The position numbers and the translations under genes are program-made. Positions 29,201 through 36,083 of a DNA stretch of 64,000 nt are shown one piece after another. The notes under the pieces were generated by a model. The model searched no databases, was not told where the DNA came from, and worked only from the letters and a program-made list of their open reading frames with translations. Position 1 is the stretch's first letter; every line of letters begins with the position of its first letter. This DNA is from Deltaproteobacteria bacterium (lineage in GTDB: Bacteria; Myxococcota; B64-G9), in NCBI GenBank assembly GCA_019314375.1, contig JAFCZJ010000057.1:1-64000 (forward strand). The letters run 5' to 3'.

Positions 29201-30034
29201 CAGGGCCCAGATGGGACAAAAACGCTGCCGCCTTCGGGGTTCTGGGCCTATCAGCCCGAATCCTTCCAGGCTTACTCTGCTCGTCCCGCGGGCGAACCCT
29301 CCGCCATTGAAGATTGCGTCCGGGCCCCGGAATACCGCTTCGCACGAAGTCGAGACGGGACCCTGAGGCAGATCGATGGCTTGAGCACCGATGGGTTCAT
29401 CGCCATCGTGCCCGGCACCTTCGGACTGGACCTGCACGCCATGAATCTAACCATGGCCTCAGAGCATGGCTCGGGCATCATCACGAGCAGCGTACCAGCA
29501 GACGTCAACCTGCGCTTTTTGGATGACCGTAACGCAATCGTCTGCATCAGAAACCCGGCAACCGGCGTCACAACGGATCTTGGCTGGCAAGCCTTGCCCG
29601 ACGCCTGGCGCGATTTCTTGCAAACCCACCCCGATGCCCTGGAGGTGATGTTTTCAGACGAGCAAGGAACAGCCTTGGGCAACCCAAGCCCGGTGGCCCT
29701 TGACGCCGACGGCAATCCCCTCTTGCCCGGTCTCGCCATGGGTGTAACCTATTTGCTGCGAATGAATTTCCAAACCGGCACCGTAGACGCCGGCATCGAA
29801 GACGCCGGAATCGAAGACGCCGGTACCGAAGACGCCGGTACCGAAGACGCCGGTACCGAAGACGCCGGAATCGAAGACGCCGGCACCGAAGACGCCGGCA
29901 GCGACCGGGACAGCCAAACAAGCGGCGGTTGCGGCTGTCAAACAGACGGCACAAATTCCCCAAGCGCCTTCATCCTGGCGGCCCTTTTCCTGCTGCTCTT
30001 CTTCCGACGCGCCCGTGCCTTAGGCCAAAAGTAG
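26288..30034 (+). CDS. Large secreted glycoside-hydrolase-like protein with MYXO-CTERM-like anchor
   Basis: A protein of 1248 residues with a signal peptide (MMTRISAACMTLLMLAGPSQA). The middle (about residues 400-800) looks like a TIM-barrel glycosidase of the DUF5696/GH101-like type: FHAWQRWGYDAGLPDHHPAD, ISLHENYTDIYPD, and NSAYLDVTTGWPPG, whose Asp may be catalytic. Flanking it are two copies of a beta-sandwich module with NCGDGV, a hydrophobic strand and a late CD pair, probably carbohydrate-binding. A 15-bp repeat encodes a DAGIE/DAGTE linker, followed by a CGCQ patch, one helix and RRAR. It is likely surface-anchored and acts on polysaccharide or glycoprotein. The start follows the Cys-rich gene by five bases; its end overlaps the convergent permease by 15 bases. 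Enzyme class is tentative. Confidence 0.6.
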   Translation: MMTRISAACMTLLMLAGPSQADVRPLGCNQPTTSQVVYDANEHRYSLTAIGAQTIRYTLDLDDADLQAGMLRVTASINGGEAKTVMAEAGTRYRDISGQIMEPETVAPGANAALVEHGLDQDVLLLRWQEQPGAHALEKTFRLRLSGYSLQIKVESSNTWGLDGYAGFSMGHAENVPGSRVVYLPFLPEPIALLPDGMVMTAYIDPTVSSAVQTGSQCGTHPDGRLLAHGWSLSLPDTAGVSAPLCETCHLTVSQDLIDVFPAVSGPPSPYRQSLSPLLILDVWGLHRAYSVKEGVALVWESPESGSTHLNVRYADSNPNCGDGVVIRILHKQALLATLPIANGETSERTFERQISLAEGDILRFEIDRAGDNSCDATLLKVDINTPSSLYDSVADFSSSQGQRGFFYREFTGDNDQAMTWDPNTSSWLGEGAFAILHAGGGHPGLGKTSYLDAGQMVKRYVEYGLAKLAIIFHAWQRWGYDAGLPDHHPADPTRGASQEMTDFVQEARDAGMLISLHENYTDIYPDNAPEHPSPLWDPSAIAVNAAGGPKMGWFNETTSQQAFVIEASRMNGFSLQESASIADEYSPNSAYLDVTTGWPPGRAIDHDATRNAVPTLAFAHEATVLLFSSIKAIYQGPLLGEGGEGLRRFDSYFAGHVDGVERQVEGRSRGQLVPDYELLAVKPRMFNHGMGYYGRYFIPAGNQNPELSQVDLDQYRATEIAFGHAGFLGDGILGVGNWLQLHAPEYWLVQALQSRYADAELSEVAYFDGASFIDLERALRTRQDLSSARIRISYANGLTLFVNRQASSKVASSTGDFSHEQGLGGWRYFEDLGAGPVEMSWDPMAQRWQGAGTYSLLDREGGHPDGGAVERRFSVAADATLLITGGVSDANLNCGDGVFAQVLHNSTLLWSCDLPGDTAQPCPDFSFQAQANLGDEIVLRIEEKSNNACDSTHFFANISWDDGQNHDWLVQGPDGTKTLPPSGFWAYQPESFQAYSARPAGEPSAIEDCVRAPEYRFARSRDGTLRQIDGLSTDGFIAIVPGTFGLDLHAMNLTMASEHGSGIITSSVPADVNLRFLDDRNAIVCIRNPATGVTTDLGWQALPDAWRDFLQTHPDALEVMFSDEQGTALGNPSPVALDADGNPLLPGLAMGVTYLLRMNFQTGTVDAGIEDAGIEDAGTEDAGTEDAGTEDAGIEDAGTEDAGSDRDSQTSGGCGCQTDGTNSPSAFILAALFLLLFFRRARALGQK
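29786..29902 (+). repeat. 15-bp in-frame tandem repeat, DAG[I/T]E linker
   Basis: Seven full units and one partial unit of 15 bp encode DAGIE or DAGTE pentapeptides just before the C-terminal membrane anchor. They are acidic and probably form an extended spacer. Confidence 0.92.
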
Positions 30035-31042
30035 CCAAAGAGCCCCAACGGCCAGACCCGCCAGCAAGTTGATGCCCTTGACCAAAAAGAAAACTTTTCG
30101 GGAATGAGCAAGCAAGGGCAACATGCCGTGTCCATCCTGCACGATGGAACTGGCCATCAACACCGCAAAGGGCACGTAGCCTTCAGAATACATGGTGACG
30201 AACATGAGATGTGGACCCGACTCCGGCACCAGGCCCACCGCCGAGGCAATGCCCAACATGGCCCAGGGGCTGCCCTTGACCATATCCTCCAGATGCCACA
30301 GATCGGCGACGGCCCACATCAAGACAAGAGCCATCACGGTCCACACAAAAATTCGTGGCAGATGCTTTCGCGCCACATGCTGCCACAAATGCTCTTCCAA
30401 AAAATGGTCGGGCACCGTGGCCACCACGAAAATCGAAAACAGAGTGGCAAACAAGAGAGAACCCCGAATCCAGTTCCACTGGGGTGGGCCTATTTCCCCC
30501 AACAACAAAGCAGCCGCGAAAAAAATCAAAAAAGTGCCCAAAAGACCTCGCACGGCCGTGCAATTACGCCACATCGCCAAAATCTGACCCCTGGGGAAAC
30601 AGTGACAAACCTCCTCATCGTGCAGAGGCATTGAACCAAAATCGGCATCGCTGTCGGGCCGAGCTTCAAAAAAGCGCGCAAGGGTCCAGCCCACCACAAA
30701 GGCCACCACGGCCAGGATGCCGGTCAAGAGCAAGGCATCGGCGGGTATCAGGCTCAACATCACAAAAGCCTCATCCCCGCTGGTCACGATCATGGCCGCC
30801 ACCAAGGCACCCAAACCCATCAAACGATGCACGTACATGGCCACAACCACAAAAGCCCCCAAGCATCCCGGCAGGGCACCTAAAAACACCGCAAGCAGGA
30901 CTTGTCCCGCGCGATTGCGTGTGAGGTGCCGCTGCCAAGCGCCTCGGGTCATGACGTTGATGTATTCCACGGCCAGCATCATCACGAAGACGAAGCCGGT
31001 GATGACCAGACTGTGCTTGGCGATTGCGATAAAGTCAGCCAT
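30020..31042 (-). CDS. Putative metal permease, ArsP_2-like 10-TM exporter family
   Basis: A 340-residue membrane protein with about ten hydrophobic segments in two halves. Each half contains a conserved Gly/Pro/Asp-rich stretch: LGALPGCLGAFVV with MIVTSGDEAFVML in the first, and SAVGLVPESGPHLMFV with SSIVQDGHGMLP in the second. This pattern matches the putative heavy-metal or manganese exporters of PF11449. A cytosolic loop carries HDEEVCHCF, a possible metal site. The ATG lies three bases after the zinc-ribbon gene, with CGGAG upstream. It is the last gene of a three-gene operon led by a DUF134 regulator. The transported ion is not known. Confidence 0.75.
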   Translation of the reverse strand: MADFIAIAKHSLVITGFVFVMMLAVEYINVMTRGAWQRHLTRNRAGQVLLAVFLGALPGCLGAFVVVAMYVHRLMGLGALVAAMIVTSGDEAFVMLSLIPADALLLTGILAVVAFVVGWTLARFFEARPDSDADFGSMPLHDEEVCHCFPRGQILAMWRNCTAVRGLLGTFLIFFAAALLLGEIGPPQWNWIRGSLLFATLFSIFVVATVPDHFLEEHLWQHVARKHLPRIFVWTVMALVLMWAVADLWHLEDMVKGSPWAMLGIASAVGLVPESGPHLMFVTMYSEGYVPFAVLMASSIVQDGHGMLPLLAHSRKVFFLVKGINLLAGLAVGALWLLLA

Positions 31043-31045
31043 GAG

Positions 31046-31255
31046 CTACTCCGATGTCACGCTCCCCGCCTTTTTTTGCTGAGACTGCTGGTGGTGCTCG
31101 CCGTTCTCACGAAACATCACCGAATTGCATTGGGGACATCGGGTCTCCATGCAGGGCACACCTCGACCATGAGATCCCTTGTGTCCACATTTGGGACAGA
31201 TACACATGCCGCCACGTCCTCGACCCCCGCCACCGTTCTTTCCTCTTCCAGTCAT
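31046..31255 (-). CDS. Small Gly/Arg-rich zinc-ribbon protein
   Basis: A 69-residue protein with an Arg/Gly-rich N-terminus followed by CICPKCGHK and CMETRCPQCNSVM, two CxxC-type knuckles of a zinc ribbon. The ATG at 31255 overlaps the DUF134 stop (TGATG); a GTG one codon earlier is an alternative. Similar small proteins accompany DUF134 and ferredoxin genes in anaerobic bacteria, but their function is not established. The tight packing with the permease suggests a shared metal-related role. Confidence 0.75.
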   Translation of the reverse strand: MTGRGKNGGGGRGRGGMCICPKCGHKGSHGRGVPCMETRCPQCNSVMFRENGEHHQQSQQKKAGSVTSE

Positions 31256-31683
31256 CACAGCACCTCCTCGCTTGTCAGGTCACCAGCGAGCAACCTGAGC
31301 TTGGGTTCTCCACAGCTGGGGCATTCGTTCCCCTCGACCATCGATTCGTCATGTTTCTCCAAATGACCACAGGAAAAACAGCGCAACCAGGCCATGTCCA
31401 AACTCACCACGCCGCCGGCCACGCCCATGCAGCGTGACTCCACCAAAGCCCGCGCCACCTTGTTCCGAGCCGATTTCAAAATGCGCCCAAAGGTGGGACG
31501 AGACACCTCCATGCGGCCAGCAGCCTCTTCCTGCGCCAAATCCAAATAATCAGCCAGCCTCAAGGCCTCAAACTCATCCCAATTCAGCCAAATACAGGGC
31601 TCCTCTATGGCTCGTTGCTCAATCGGAGCAAAACCTTGAATAGACGGGGGTGCTGAAATCTTCCGGCTTCGCTTGGGTCGCAT
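31255..31683 (-). CDS. DUF134 family DNA-binding protein
   Basis: A 142-residue protein. The N-terminal half is the DUF134 (PF02001) helix-turn-helix domain: LNWDEFEALRLADYLDL then QEEAAGRMEVSRPTFGRIL. The C-terminal part is an added zinc ribbon, CFSCGH followed by CPSCGE. It is the first gene of an operon with the zinc-ribbon protein and permease, and is divergent from a ferredoxin gene. It probably controls both directions through the palindrome at 31708-31727 in the shared gap, but that is inference. The inducing signal (metal or redox) is unknown. Confidence 0.88.
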   Translation of the reverse strand: MRPKRSRKISAPPSIQGFAPIEQRAIEEPCIWLNWDEFEALRLADYLDLAQEEAAGRMEVSRPTFGRILKSARNKVARALVESRCMGVAGGVVSLDMAWLRCFSCGHLEKHDESMVEGNECPSCGEPKLRLLAGDLTSEEVL

Positions 31684-31707
31684 ACCTGAACCTCCCTGAC
31701 ATCAATA

Positions 31708-31727
31708 TTATGAACATATGCTCATAA
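31708..31727. promoter_or_regulatory. Operator-like 20-bp palindrome in the DUF134/ferredoxin divergent gap
   Basis: TTATGAACATATGCTCATAA pairs at nine of ten positions about its centre. It lies 25 bases upstream of the DUF134 start in an AT-rich gap of 154 bases. The size and symmetry suit a dimeric helix-turn-helix regulator; DUF134 autoregulation is the simplest reading. Confidence 0.55.
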
Positions 31728-31743
31728 ATCAAGAGCAAAACGC

Positions 31744-31786
31744 TTGACAAAGCCAACCAAAGGCACATTCTTACGAAGCTAAGAAT
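31744..31786 (+). promoter_or_regulatory. Possible ferredoxin promoter region with inverted repeat
   Basis: TTGACA at 31744-31749 is a perfect -35 hexamer, but the -10 at the right distance is weak. An inverted repeat ATTCTTA (31767-31773) and TAAGAAT (31780-31786) covers the expected -10 and start region, about 50 bases before the ferredoxin ATG. It may be a second operator. Confidence 0.35.
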
Positions 31787-31837
31787 ATTGGAGTGACAGG
31801 ATTGCCATGTAATACGCATTTTTTCAAGGAGTTAGAC

Positions 31838-32068
31838 ATGATCGTAAAAATCGAAAGCGAAAAATGCACAGGTTGTGCTCTCTGTATCGAAGACTGCCCC
31901 ATGGCCGCCATCGAGCTGAAAGACGGAAAGGCAGTGGTCATCGCCGAGATGTGCCGTGGCTGTGAGGCCTGTGTGATGTCTTGCCCTCAGGAGGCCATTG
32001 TCGAAGATCCAAAGTTCGCCCCGGCCCCTCAGCGCGCACCCCAAACCATGCATGGTTGGAGGCATTAA
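31838..32068 (+). CDS. 2[4Fe-4S] ferredoxin
   Basis: A 76-residue cytosolic electron carrier. Two clusters are complete: CTGCALCIEDCP and CRGCEACVMSCP. The ATG at 31838 has AAGGAG seven bases upstream; an in-frame ATG does not fit as well further up. It is transcribed away from the DUF134 gene across a gap with two inverted repeats, which suggests shared control. The tail is short and rich in Pro and Ala. The partner enzyme is unknown. Confidence 0.93.
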   Translation: MIVKIESEKCTGCALCIEDCPMAAIELKDGKAVVIAEMCRGCEACVMSCPQEAIVEDPKFAPAPQRAPQTMHGWRH

Positions 32069-32092
32069 AGGCCCTCAAAACAAGGCTCCAAA

Positions 32093-32110
32093 CGTCCCAG
32101 CGCTGGGACG
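32093..32110. terminator. Possible bidirectional hairpin terminator
   Basis: CGTCCCAGCGCTGGGACG is a perfect 18-bp palindrome between the converging ferredoxin and secreted-protein genes. It forms a 7-bp stem with a GCGC loop. T tracts on either side are short, so termination strength is uncertain. The rest of this 134-base gap shows nothing else convincing. Confidence 0.4.
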
Positions 32111-32202
32111 CGCTTTAGCCTTATATTACAAGAACTTACGAATCCCGCCGTTGAAAATTGCCTACATGACCCTACATGGCCGAATAGGCACCAAGAATGA
32201 GC

Positions 32203-32715
32203 TCAGTCCCGGTCCGCCTCGCTGGGGGGTGGGCAGGCTTTGTTGCAGGTGAAGTAGCTTTTCTTGCAGGTCGTGTTGGGGATGCACTTGGGGTGGTTCT
32301 TCCAATAGCGGCCGTAGCCGGGCGGGATCTTTTCCGCGCAAACGTGGGCACCGGTGCCCCGGCAGCCCCGCCAATTGCCTGCCGTGCCGTTGAGCTGCTT
32401 GGCGGCAGGCTGGGGGTGAATCCGGCCAAGCTCTAAGATCTCACCCAAGACCAGTCTGTAGGCCTGGGCGCGTTTGTTGTCCGGGTCCAGGTACAAGGCC
32501 TTCTCAACTTCGTGCATGGCGGGTTTCGGTTGCCGTAGCATGATCATCTTGGCGGCCAGCTTGAGGTGCTTGTTGACCTTAGCCCGAACCTTGGGGGCCA
32601 CGTGCTTGGCCTTTGCCTTGCTAGCCAGTTCGGAACCGGGGGCTTCAGCGCAGCCCTGCGGGCCGGGCATGGCGAGGAGTAGAGCGACGGCGAACAAGCT
32701 TGGCAGGAGCTTCAT
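32203..32715 (-). CDS. Secreted protein of unknown function, TPR-like with Cys-rich C-terminus
   Basis: A 170-residue protein with a signal peptide (MKLLPSLFAVALLLAM). The centre contains a helical repeat resembling one TPR unit (PAMHEVEKALYLDPDNKRAQ). The last 60 residues hold six Cys with Pro and Gly, and probably form a small disulphide-bonded domain. The ATG overlaps the stop of the WD40-kinase gene (ATGA), so it is co-translated with that kinase. I recognise no specific family. It may be a periplasmic partner of the kinase, but only its position says so. Confidence 0.7.
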   Translation of the reverse strand: MKLLPSLFAVALLLAMPGPQGCAEAPGSELASKAKAKHVAPKVRAKVNKHLKLAAKMIMLRQPKPAMHEVEKALYLDPDNKRAQAYRLVLGEILELGRIHPQPAAKQLNGTAGNWRGCRGTGAHVCAEKIPPGYGRYWKNHPKCIPNTTCKKSYFTCNKACPPPSEADRD

Positions 32716-35700
32716 ATTTCTCCCCTCTGCATAATCAACTCGAAACCATCGAGCTTGGCCCCCGCCCTTTGCTCGGCGTCCTGCAGAAGTTGGGCGGGGG
32801 ACCGCTTCGTGTATGAGAAATCCATGGGGTAAATCCAGGCCGTGTCATCATCTCCCACGGCCAGGTATTCACTGTCCGGCGTAAAGTCGATATCCACCAT
32901 CTCTGATTCTCCGTTAATGATCAGCAAAGGCCGGCCATCTTGGCTCGACCAAACCCGGACGGTCTTGTCGTCACTCGCCGTAGCCAGCAAGCGCCCATCC
33001 GGCGACCAGGCAACCTCGTTGACCCATTGCCTGTGCCCCCGCAAGGTCAATTGCCGCTTCCCGGAGCGGGCATCCCACACGATGACCAAAGAATCCTTGC
33101 CGGCCGTCACCACGCGCTTGCCATCGGGAGAAAACGAAATGTCCGACACCCAGTCACTGTGTCCCTTCAGGCTTATCTCTTCCTGGCCGGTCGAAATGGA
33201 CCATATCTTGCCCAAACCATCACAGGCCCCCGAAGCCAGTCGCAAGCCATCCGGCGAAAACGCCACCCCCCGAACCATTTTCCCGTGGCCCCTGAAGATG
33301 GCGACATTGCGACCATCCTTGACCTGAAGCAAACGAATGAGACCATCCACCCCGGCCAAAGCCACCAACTTCCCATCCGGCGAAAAGGCCACATCGATGC
33401 AACCGGTACCCTCCGGTCTCCACACCGACAAGCAATCACCCGTCAGTGCATCCCACAAACGCACGGTTTGATCTCTTCCGACGGTGGCCACGGTGCGCGA
33501 GTTGGGTGCAAAACGCACTCGGGTCACCAATTGCTTATGCCCCCGCAAGACATGCAATGCCGCTCCGGTGGCCAGGTCCCAAACCCTGGCGGTCTCATCC
33601 CAACCGCTGGTCACAAGAAAGCGTCCATCGCCTGAGATGTCCAATGAATGGATGATCGCGCGATGGCCGGTCATGCGGGTCAGGGGCCTGGGTGCGGACA
33701 ATCTCCAAATTTTCACAGTCCTGTCATAAGAAGCACTGACAAGAAATTGACCGTCGGATGAAAAAGCCAGCTCCTTGACAAAACCCTCGTGGGCATCCAA
33801 GACCGTCTGGCGCTCTCCGGTCTTTCGATCAAACAACATGATGTTGTTGGTGTACCCCGCCGTGGCGATTTTCTGGCCATCCGAGGAGAAGCCCAGGCAG
33901 GTCACCCCTTCTTGCTGGGCGTCCAAACTGCGTAATTTTTTCCAGGTTTCAGGTTCCCAGACGATGACTTTTCCATCCTTGCCGGCAGAGGCAAAAACCT
34001 CGCCGTCGGGGGAAAACCGGAGAGACAAGATATCGCCAAAATGCCCCTCCCGAACGGGGCCAGGGGTTCCATCCAAAGCCCAGGTGCGAATCACGCCATC
34101 CGATCCGCCCGAAAAAATGGTCTGGCCGCTTGGAGAAAAAACAACCGCCGCGGTTCTCCCCCCTTGCGTCGAGATTTGGGTCAACTGCCGTCCGGTCGTC
34201 AGATCCCAGACATGCAGGACACCCGATCTGCTACCCGTCACAAGAGTCCTTCCGTCGGGAGAAAAACTCATCGCCATCACGGAAGATTCTGCACCCCTCA
34301 TCTCCTGCAACAATTTGCCGGACCGGGCATCCCAAAGTCGAACAAATCCATCCCGCCCACCACCGACTATCCAGTCCTCGGAAGGAGAACACGCGACTGA
34401 ATAAATCGGCACGGAAGATGCTTGAAGAAAACGAAGCTTTTGTTTTTTCTCAACGTCCCAAATCGTGATGCGGCCATCATCATCCCCTGTGGCGATTCGA
34501 CAGCCGTCCGAAGACACATCCACCGCATTGACAACCGCAGCAAGTTCGATCACCTTGTCCAAACCGACCCTGGGCAGAAAAGAAATCCGATAGAGCAAGG
34601 AAGCGCTGCGCAGCAAAGTGGACTTGCTGGCGGGATTGACCTGCCCGAAGCCCGCATCGTAACCAGGGGCCATGGGATGCGCGGGATTGCTGAACAAAGA
34701 AGCCGCCGCATAGATGCCGGCCGAAAGCGAACGCCCCTCCCTCAACAACTTGTCTGCCTTGTCCGCTTGCGCATAGGCCAAATGAAAACTGGCGATCCGG
34801 GTCGCTTCCTGTTCTTGCAACTGGGCCAACTCCGCGGAACGCCTTGCGTGCGACTCGGCACGAAGAGAAAAGGAGACGACAACCAGCGCGATCACAATCG
34901 AGGCCAAGGCCAATCCACCGGCAACAAATAGCTTCTTGTTCTTTGCGGCAAAACGCCTAAACATCTCCCAGGAGCTATATGAATAGGCCTGGACCCGACC
35001 CCCGGTCATGTACGCGTTGATTTCTTCCGTCATCTCTGCTGCGTTTTGGTAGCGATCATCTGGATTTTTTTGCAGCGCCTTCTTGACCACGGCCGCCAAC
35101 TCGGCCGGTGCCTCGGGACTGGCCAGCCGCACGGACAAAAAACGTCCATCGATGATGCGATCGACGACGTCTACCCAATTGTGGCCCACAAAGGGCCTTT
35201 TTCCGACCAGCATTTGGTAAAGCATCACGCCGAGAGCCCACACGTCCGAGCGCTCATCCACCTTCTCCGTCTGGCCGCTGGCTTGTTCCGGGCTCATGCA
35301 GGACGGGGTCCCGACCAGGGTGCCGTCGACGGTGGCGTGTTCGCTCGTCCCCAGGCGGTCCATGCCCATTTTTCCGTCCACCCAAGAGTCATCTTTCCCC
35401 CCACCAATCTTGGCGACTCCCCAATCAACGACCACGGCCTGTCCATGATCGCCCAGAATCACGTTGCTCGGCTTGATGTCCCGATGAACGACGCCTCGGC
35501 TGTGGGCGTAGGTGATGGCGTTACATACGTTCCAGAAAGCCCCCAAGAGCCCCAGTCGCTCGCCCAGGCCACTGCAAGCGGCCAGCCGCTTTCCCAACGT
35601 ATCGCCGCTTATGAAACGCATGGTGTAGTACAGTTCGCCTGATTTTGTTCTGCCCAACTCGTAGATCGGCGTGATGTTGGGATGCTCGAGTTGACCGGTC

Positions 35701-35972
35701 ACCCGCGCTTCCCGCAAAAACCTCAGCATCTTCCTGGAACGAGATGTCTTGACTGAATCGGTTAAGCCCTTCTTGGGGAGTGTCGACTTCAGATAACGAT
35801 CATCTTCTCTCAGGCCCAGGCAAACATCCGGCACCAGGACCGCATCATCGGTCGAGAGACCTGCCCTGGAGGACTCTCTTGATTTCGAGGAATCCGCAAG
35901 GGTGTCGGTAACGGTCTTGGCCGCCGGGTCGCAGTCATCCAATTCAACGGGGTCTTTTGATTCTCGGGTCAC
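32712..35972 (-). CDS. Membrane Ser/Thr kinase-like protein with 14 WD40 repeats
   Basis: A 1086-residue protein. The kinase domain (about residues 60-340) has the alpha-C Glu in FLREARVTGQLEHPNI, the catalytic loop HRDIKPSNV, DWG in place of DFG (common in this subgroup), and SPEQ. The N-lobe is odd: no glycine-rich loop and no clear VAIK Lys precede alpha-C. One membrane helix (about 357-378) follows, then a coiled linker. Fourteen WD40 units (for example FSPDGRTLVTGS ... VWD) fill the C-terminal half, enough for two seven-bladed propellers, on the opposite side of the membrane from the kinase if there is one crossing. The start is a GTG. The stop overlaps the next gene (ATGA). It may be a weak kinase or a pseudokinase scaffold. 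Confidence 0.85.
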   Translation of the reverse strand: MTRESKDPVELDDCDPAAKTVTDTLADSSKSRESSRAGLSTDDAVLVPDVCLGLREDDRYLKSTLPKKGLTDSVKTSRSRKMLRFLREARVTGQLEHPNITPIYELGRTKSGELYYTMRFISGDTLGKRLAACSGLGERLGLLGAFWNVCNAITYAHSRGVVHRDIKPSNVILGDHGQAVVVDWGVAKIGGGKDDSWVDGKMGMDRLGTSEHATVDGTLVGTPSCMSPEQASGQTEKVDERSDVWALGVMLYQMLVGKRPFVGHNWVDVVDRIIDGRFLSVRLASPEAPAELAAVVKKALQKNPDDRYQNAAEMTEEINAYMTGGRVQAYSYSSWEMFRRFAAKNKKLFVAGGLALASIVIALVVVSFSLRAESHARRSAELAQLQEQEATRIASFHLAYAQADKADKLLREGRSLSAGIYAAASLFSNPAHPMAPGYDAGFGQVNPASKSTLLRSASLLYRISFLPRVGLDKVIELAAVVNAVDVSSDGCRIATGDDDGRITIWDVEKKQKLRFLQASSVPIYSVACSPSEDWIVGGGRDGFVRLWDARSGKLLQEMRGAESSVMAMSFSPDGRTLVTGSRSGVLHVWDLTTGRQLTQISTQGGRTAAVVFSPSGQTIFSGGSDGVIRTWALDGTPGPVREGHFGDILSLRFSPDGEVFASAGKDGKVIVWEPETWKKLRSLDAQQEGVTCLGFSSDGQKIATAGYTNNIMLFDRKTGERQTVLDAHEGFVKELAFSSDGQFLVSASYDRTVKIWRLSAPRPLTRMTGHRAIIHSLDISGDGRFLVTSGWDETARVWDLATGAALHVLRGHKQLVTRVRFAPNSRTVATVGRDQTVRLWDALTGDCLSVWRPEGTGCIDVAFSPDGKLVALAGVDGLIRLLQVKDGRNVAIFRGHGKMVRGVAFSPDGLRLASGACDGLGKIWSISTGQEEISLKGHSDWVSDISFSPDGKRVVTAGKDSLVIVWDARSGKRQLTLRGHRQWVNEVAWSPDGRLLATASDDKTVRVWSSQDGRPLLIINGESEMVDIDFTPDSEYLAVGDDDTAWIYPMDFSYTKRSPAQLLQDAEQRAGAKLDGFELIMQRGEI

Positions 35973-35981
35973 GTCTTACAG

Positions 35982-36010
35982 CGTATCCACATCAGACCCA
36001 TGGGTGTCAA
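35982..36010 (-). promoter_or_regulatory. Candidate sigma-70 promoter for the WD40 kinase
   Basis: Minus-strand TTGACA (36010-36005), 17-base spacer, then GATACG (35987-35982). Transcription would start within a few bases of the GTG at 35972, implying a leaderless or very short-leader mRNA. Confidence 0.35.
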
Positions 36011-36015
36011 CGACA

Positions 36016-36045
36016 TCGACATGACATCATCCAGTCTGGTATCGT
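36016..36045 (+). promoter_or_regulatory. Candidate sigma-70 promoter for the TPR-type kinase
   Basis: TCGACA (36016-36021), 18-base spacer, then TATCGT (36040-36045) preceded by TGG, an extended -10. The predicted start near 36052 lies downstream of the in-frame ATG at 36000 and supports the GTG at 36084. Its -35 is five bases from the -35 of the divergent kinase promoter. Confidence 0.4.
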
Positions 36046-36083
36046 GCATCTACAGACAGCGAGCGAAGAGGGGCCCAAGATTC

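Noticed and set aside
31765-31780. Sigma-54 promoter before the ferredoxin (GGCACATTCTTAC)
   Set aside because: The TTGC element is missing and the -24 element lacks the leading T, so it does not meet the consensus.
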